Source: Liolophura sinensis
Taxonomy: Eukaryota; Mollusca; Polyplacophora; Chitonida; Chitonidae
Direction of reading: 5' to 3'
Length of the DNA: 64,000 nt
NCBI RefSeq assembly: GCF_032854445.1
Contig: NC_088295.1
Span: 95,783,805-95,847,804 of the forward strand
Shown here: one piece after another, positions 59,875 through 64,000 of the stretch
Layout of the letters: every line of letters begins with the position of its first letter
How positions within the stretch are numbered: position 1 is the first letter of the stretch
Notes under the pieces: generated by a model
What the model was told of the DNA's origin: nothing
The model's input: the letters and a program-made list of their open reading frames with translations, nothing else
Database searches by the model: none
Made by a program: the position numbers and the translations under genes

Positions 59875-61832
59875 TTAGGTCTTCAGGCGTAGCCTCTGAA
59901 CGAGGCCAGATACAGGGATCATCCGGCGTAGCCTCTGGACGACGTCAGATACCTGGGAACATCAAGCGTAGCCTCCGGAAAGGTCGGATACCTGGGACCA
60001 TCATGCGTAGCCTCTGTACGAGGCCAGATACGTGGGACCATCAGGCGTAGCCTCTGAACGAGATCATATTACTCCAGACAGATAAACGTGGTCTGACTAT
60101 CCTAGGTACATGGAACCATCAGACGTAGACTCCGAACGTGGTCTGACTACCCTAGGTACATGGGACCATCAGGTGTGCCTCATGAACGAGGTCAGATACA
60201 TGATACCATCAGACGTAGCCTCTGAAGGAGGCCAGATGCATGGGGCCATCACACATAGCCTCTGAACGTGGTCTGACTACCCTAGGTACATGGGACCATC
60301 AGGCGTGCCTCATGAACGAGGTTAGATACATGATACCATCAGACGTAGCCTCTGAAGGAGGCCAGATACATGGGACCATCAGACGTAGCCTCTGAACGAG
60401 GCCAGATAGATGGGACTATCAGGCAGGCCTTATGAACGAGGTTAGATACATGATACCATCAGACGTAGCCTCTGAAGGAGGCCAAATGCATGGGACCATC
60501 ACACGTAGCCTCTGAACGTGGTCTGACTACCCTAGGTACATGGGACCATCAGACGTAGCCTCTCGACGAGGCCAGATACATGGGACCATCAGGCAGGCCT
60601 TATGAACGAAGTCAGATACAGGAGACCATCACACGTAGCCTCTGAACGTGGTCTGACTACCCTAGGTACATGGGACCATCAGGCGTGCCTCATGAACGAG
60701 GTTAGATACATGATACCATCAGACGTAGCCTCTAAGGAGGCCAGATGCATGGGGCCATCACACATAGCCTCTGAACGTGGTCTGGCTACCCTAGGTACAT
60801 GGAACCATCAGGCGTGCCTCATGAACGAGGTTAGATGCATGATACCATCAGACGTAGCCTCTGAAGGAGGCCAGATGCATGGGACCATCACACGTAGCGT
60901 CTGAACGTGGTCTGACTACCCTAGGTACATGGGACCATCAGACGTAGCCTCTCGACAAGGATACATGGGACCATCAAGCAGGCCTTATGAACGAAGTCAG
61001 ATACAGGAGACCATCAGACGTAGCCTCTGAACGTGGTCTGACTACCCTAGGCACATGGGATCATCAGACAGGCCTTATCAACGAGGTCAGATACACGAGA
61101 CCTTCAGACGAGGTCAGATACCTGGGACCATTAGGCACAGCTTCTGAAAGAGGCCACATATATGGAACCATCATGGATACCTGTGATATATGGATACCTG
61201 TGATCATCAGGCGAAGCCTCTGGCCGAGGCCAGATACCTGTAACCATCAGCCGTAGCCTTTGGCCGAGAGAAGATACCTGGGACCATCAGGCGTAGCCTC
61301 TGGCCGAGGCCAGATACCTGGGACCATCAGGCGTAGCCTCTGGCCAAGGCCAGATACCTGGGACCATCAGGCGTAGCCTCTGGCCGAGGCCAGATGCCTG
61401 GGACCATCAGGCGTAGCCTCTGGCCGAGGCCAGATAGATGGGACCATCAGGCGTAGCTTCTGGCCGAGGGCAGATCGATGGGACCATCAGGACGAAGCAA
61501 AATATATGGGGCCATCTGGACGAGGTCAGACACTTGGGACCATGATGCGTAGCCTCTGAACAAGGTTAGATACCTGGGATCATTACGTATAGCTTCTGAC
61601 CGAGGCCAGGTTACTCCAGGTAGATAGGACCATCATTCGTAGCCTTTGAACAACGCCAGATATATGGAACCATCATGTGTAGCTTCTGCACGATCTATCA
61701 GGAGTAGTCTCTGAACGAACTATCAGGCGAAGCCTCTGAGCGAGGTTAGATACCTGGGACCATCAGGCGTAGCCTCTGAACGAACCATCCGGCGTTGTCT
61801 CTGAAGGAACCATCATGCGTAGCCTCTATCTG
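59875..61832. repeat. Minisatellite array, ~40-bp unit with ~130-bp higher-order repeats
   Basis: About 48 copies of a 40-bp unit (gcgtagcctctggccgaggc then cagatacctgggaccatca). At 60120-61060 a three-unit block of about 130 bp, marked by gtggtctgactaccctaggt, recurs at 60268, 60518, 60648, 60777, 60907 and 61033. The array begins 170 bp after the EF-hand stop codon and may be transcribed in its 3'UTR. Confidence 0.93.
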
Positions 61833-61924
61833 TCACACACCTTTACAATATACATGTAAATGCCGAATTTTGAAACGTCTCTTTTCCGTTGTATATGTCT
61901 AGATTTAGAATAAGACAGGTTTAA

Positions 61925-62115
61925 TGCAATGTTGTCAACAAGACATGCACTGATTTATACCATACTGTAAACAAGACATGCACTGATTTATACCAGTCAA
62001 CAAGACATGCACTGATTTATACCATATTGTCAACAAGACATGCATTGAATTATACAATATTATTAGCAAAACATGCATTGATTAATACAATATTCTCAAC
62101 AAGACAAACATTGAT
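61925..62115. repeat. Short array, ~33-bp unit
   Basis: About six copies of caacaagacatgcactgatt with tataccatattgt; the right copies are diverged. Confidence 0.88.
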
Positions 62116-62356
62116 TTACATTTATTTGTTTATTTTTTAATTACAATTACATGCTCTTGCCTTGCCTGATTATCCAACTCTCCATGATTATCCAAAGCGG
62201 GCTGTGTATCATTGTACACACTGTACCAGCATCACTGCGTTGCTGAATGACTGTCATTGTCAAATATTGTCATATCGCACACTGCTCACTACTGAAGCAA
62301 AGGCCGAAATCCATTGGTATAGAATACTTGGGAGCCGTGAAACTGTAGACAGTTCC

Positions 62357-62412
62357 AGTTTATTTATTTATTTGTTGCTTAGCGCCATATACAGGAATTT
62401 TTCACTTATATG
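62357..62412 (-). mobile_element. SINE-like 3' tail that merges into the next array
   Basis: TTTA repeats, then gttgcttagcgccatataca and ggaatttttcacttatatga. This resembles the 3' end of SINE family 1 or a relative. It continues without a break into the 79-bp array, whose unit has atttatatgatggcgctcag at the equivalent place. Confidence 0.65.
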
Positions 62413-63640
62413 ATAACGCTCAGTTGTATGAGTGCAGAGACTGCCTGGGATAGCCCCCCTCCCGTCGCGAGTTACCCACCGATTTATATGAAGGCGCTCA
62501 GTTGTATGAGAGCAGAGTCTGCCCGCAATAACCCCCCTTCCGTCGCGAGTTACTCACCGATTTATACGATGGCGCTCAGTTGTATGAGGGCAGAGTCTGC
62601 CCGGGATAACCCCCCTACCCGTGGCGAGTTACTCACCGATTTATATGATAGTGCTCAGTTGTATGAGTGCAGAGTCTGCCCGCAATAACCCCCCTTCCGT
62701 CGCGAGTTACTCACCGATTTATATGATGGCGCTCAGTTGTATGAGGGCAGAGTCTGCCCGGGATAACCCTCACTACCCGTGACGAGTTACCCACCGATTT
62801 ATATGAAGGCGCTCAGTTGTATGAGAGCAGAGTCTGTTCGGGATAACCCCACTCCCGTCGCGAGTTACTCACCGATTTATATGATGGCGCTCAGTTGTAT
62901 GAGTGCAGTCTACCCTGGATAACCCCTCTACCCGTGACGAGTTACCCACCGATTTATATGATGGCGCTAAGTTGTATGAGTGCAGTCTGCCCGGGATAAC
63001 CCTCACTACCCGTGACGAGTTACCCACCGATTTATATGATGGCGCTCAGTTGTATGAGTGCAGAGTCTGCCCGAGATAACTCCCCCTACCCGTGACAAGT
63101 TACCCACCGATTTATATGATGGCGCTCAGTTGTATGAGTGCAGAGTCTGCCAGAGATAACCCCCCTACCCGTGACGAGTTACCCAGCGATTTATTTGAAG
63201 GCGCTCAGTTGTATGAGAGCAGAGTCTGCCCGGGATAACCCCACTCCCATGGCGAGTTACTCACCGATTTATACGATGGCGCTCAGTTGTATGAGTGCAG
63301 AGTCTGTCAGAGATAACCCCCCTACCCGTGACGAGTTACTCACCGATTTATATGATGGCGCTCAGTTGTATGAGTGCAGAGTCTGCCCGGGATAACCCCC
63401 CTACCCGTGACGAGTTACCTACCGATTTATATGATGGCGCTCAGTTGTATGAGTGCAGTCTGCCGGGGATAACCTACACCAGCCGTGGCGAGTTACTCAC
63501 CGATTTATATGATGGCGCTCAGTTGTATGAGTGCAGTCTGCCCGGGATAACCCTCACTACCCGTGACGAGTTACTCACCGGTTTATATGATGGCGCTCAG
63601 TTGTATGAGTGCAGTCTGCCCGGGATAAACCCCTACCGCA
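62413..63640. repeat. Minisatellite array, 79-bp unit, probably SINE-derived
   Basis: About 16 copies of a 79-bp unit (gatttatatgatggcgctca, gttgtatgagtgcagagtct, gcccgggataacccc, gtgacgagttactcacc). A shortened variant lacks gagtct. The first copy is continuous with a SINE-like tail, and the order of motifs parallels the body of a SINE. ORFs across it are artefacts. Confidence 0.92.
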
Positions 63641-64000
63641 CCCACAGTCGTTGTGAATCCGCATTAATTGATGGTCTAGCGGCTCAGCGCTCTGCCCTTT
63701 TACAGAAAGGTCGCCACAAATTACACGCATCAACTAGAATAAGCTATGTCTGCATGTCTTCGACCACGAGCGCGGAAATCTGCAGTCCCTGGCCAAGGCC
63801 GCCTTATAGCCCACTGAAGCTTCATGACACTGGACTTAGATTTGATCATCTTTTCATCCCCTTCACATGTTCGACAATGTAGCTGACAATAACCTTGTCC
63901 ATGTAATACCTGAGGAAAATCTGATGAGCCGTAAGAACTGATCAAAACGAGACTTGTTACTCCGCCCAATCGTACATCTGGGTTTGGACAACGTAGATGA
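63641..64000. other. Single-copy right edge
   Basis: Overlapping ORFs on both strands (63295-63882 plus, 63730-63969 minus). The minus one contains normal-looking sequence (LHCRTCEGDEKMIKSK) and could be an exon of a gene lying to the right, but boundaries cannot be set. A partial tRNA-like stretch at 63672-63715 does not fold into a full cloverleaf by eye. Confidence 0.3.

Noticed and set aside
63672-63715. tRNA-like stretch (tgatggtctagcggctcagc)
   Set aside because: Only a partial D-arm/anticodon-like part; no T-arm or acceptor pairing found.

Overview
This window is animal nuclear DNA, most likely from a mollusc (perhaps a bivalve). The reasons are short exons with GT-AG introns, secreted and membrane protein architectures, two tRNA-derived SINE families whose 3' tails I associate with molluscan genomes, a degraded RNase H-bearing LINE, a solo LTR and a foldback element. 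The species cannot be named from the sequence. There is no bacterial-style operon, CRISPR array or rRNA.

The most striking property is tandem repetition. By my estimate 50-60% of the 64 kb is made of about 30 unrelated minisatellite arrays with units of 15-86 bp and lengths from 0.2 to 3.3 kb. Nearly every long ORF is an artefact of these arrays.

Genes. (1) Gene A (13423-23531, +) has five exons that I assembled from splice signals. All introns are phase 1 and the predicted product is 278 aa: signal peptide, two Ig domains, one TM helix and a short tail. (2) Gene B (28569-34663, +) is a tandem paralogue with the same plan (295 aa). Its first Ig exon has exactly the same length as in gene A (324 bp), but its cytoplasmic tail is unrelated and carries a tyrosine motif. 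(3) A minus-strand signal-peptide exon lies at 47648-47698, and a Cys-rich minus-strand terminal exon at 43274-43413 may belong to the same gene. (4) An intronless 190-aa EF-hand protein of the sarcoplasmic calcium-binding protein/calexcitin type lies at 59132-59704 (+), with a possible 5'UTR exon ending at 54573. (5) A small first coding exon on the minus strand (3993-4045) resembles the N-terminus of RBM42. (6) An exon-like minus ORF lies at 1372-1561.

Layout. 1-12.7 kb: five large arrays, two of them inverted copies of one family. 13.4-23.5 kb: gene A, with arrays, a SINE and a solo LTR in its introns. 23.8-28.3 kb: four arrays. 28.6-34.7 kb: gene B. 34.6-38.4 kb: arrays. 38.4-39.6 kb: LINE remnant. 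41.5-42.2 kb: foldback element. 42.2-45.8 kb: small arrays and the Cys-rich exon. 47.2-53.7 kb: SINEs, a 3.3-kb array and a 34-bp array. 55.4-59.7 kb: SINEs, a decayed long-period repeat and the EF-hand gene. 59.9-63.6 kb: arrays.

The most unusual observation is that some arrays were seeded from gene edges. The array in intron 1 of gene A is a tandem duplication of the end of its signal-peptide exon plus the 5' splice site, giving about 24 donor-like sites. The array after gene B contains its last codons, stop codon and 3'UTR. The array in gene B intron 4 repeats a branchpoint/acceptor-like motif about 30 times. This could make splicing or protein ends variable in an Ig receptor pair, but that function is inference.
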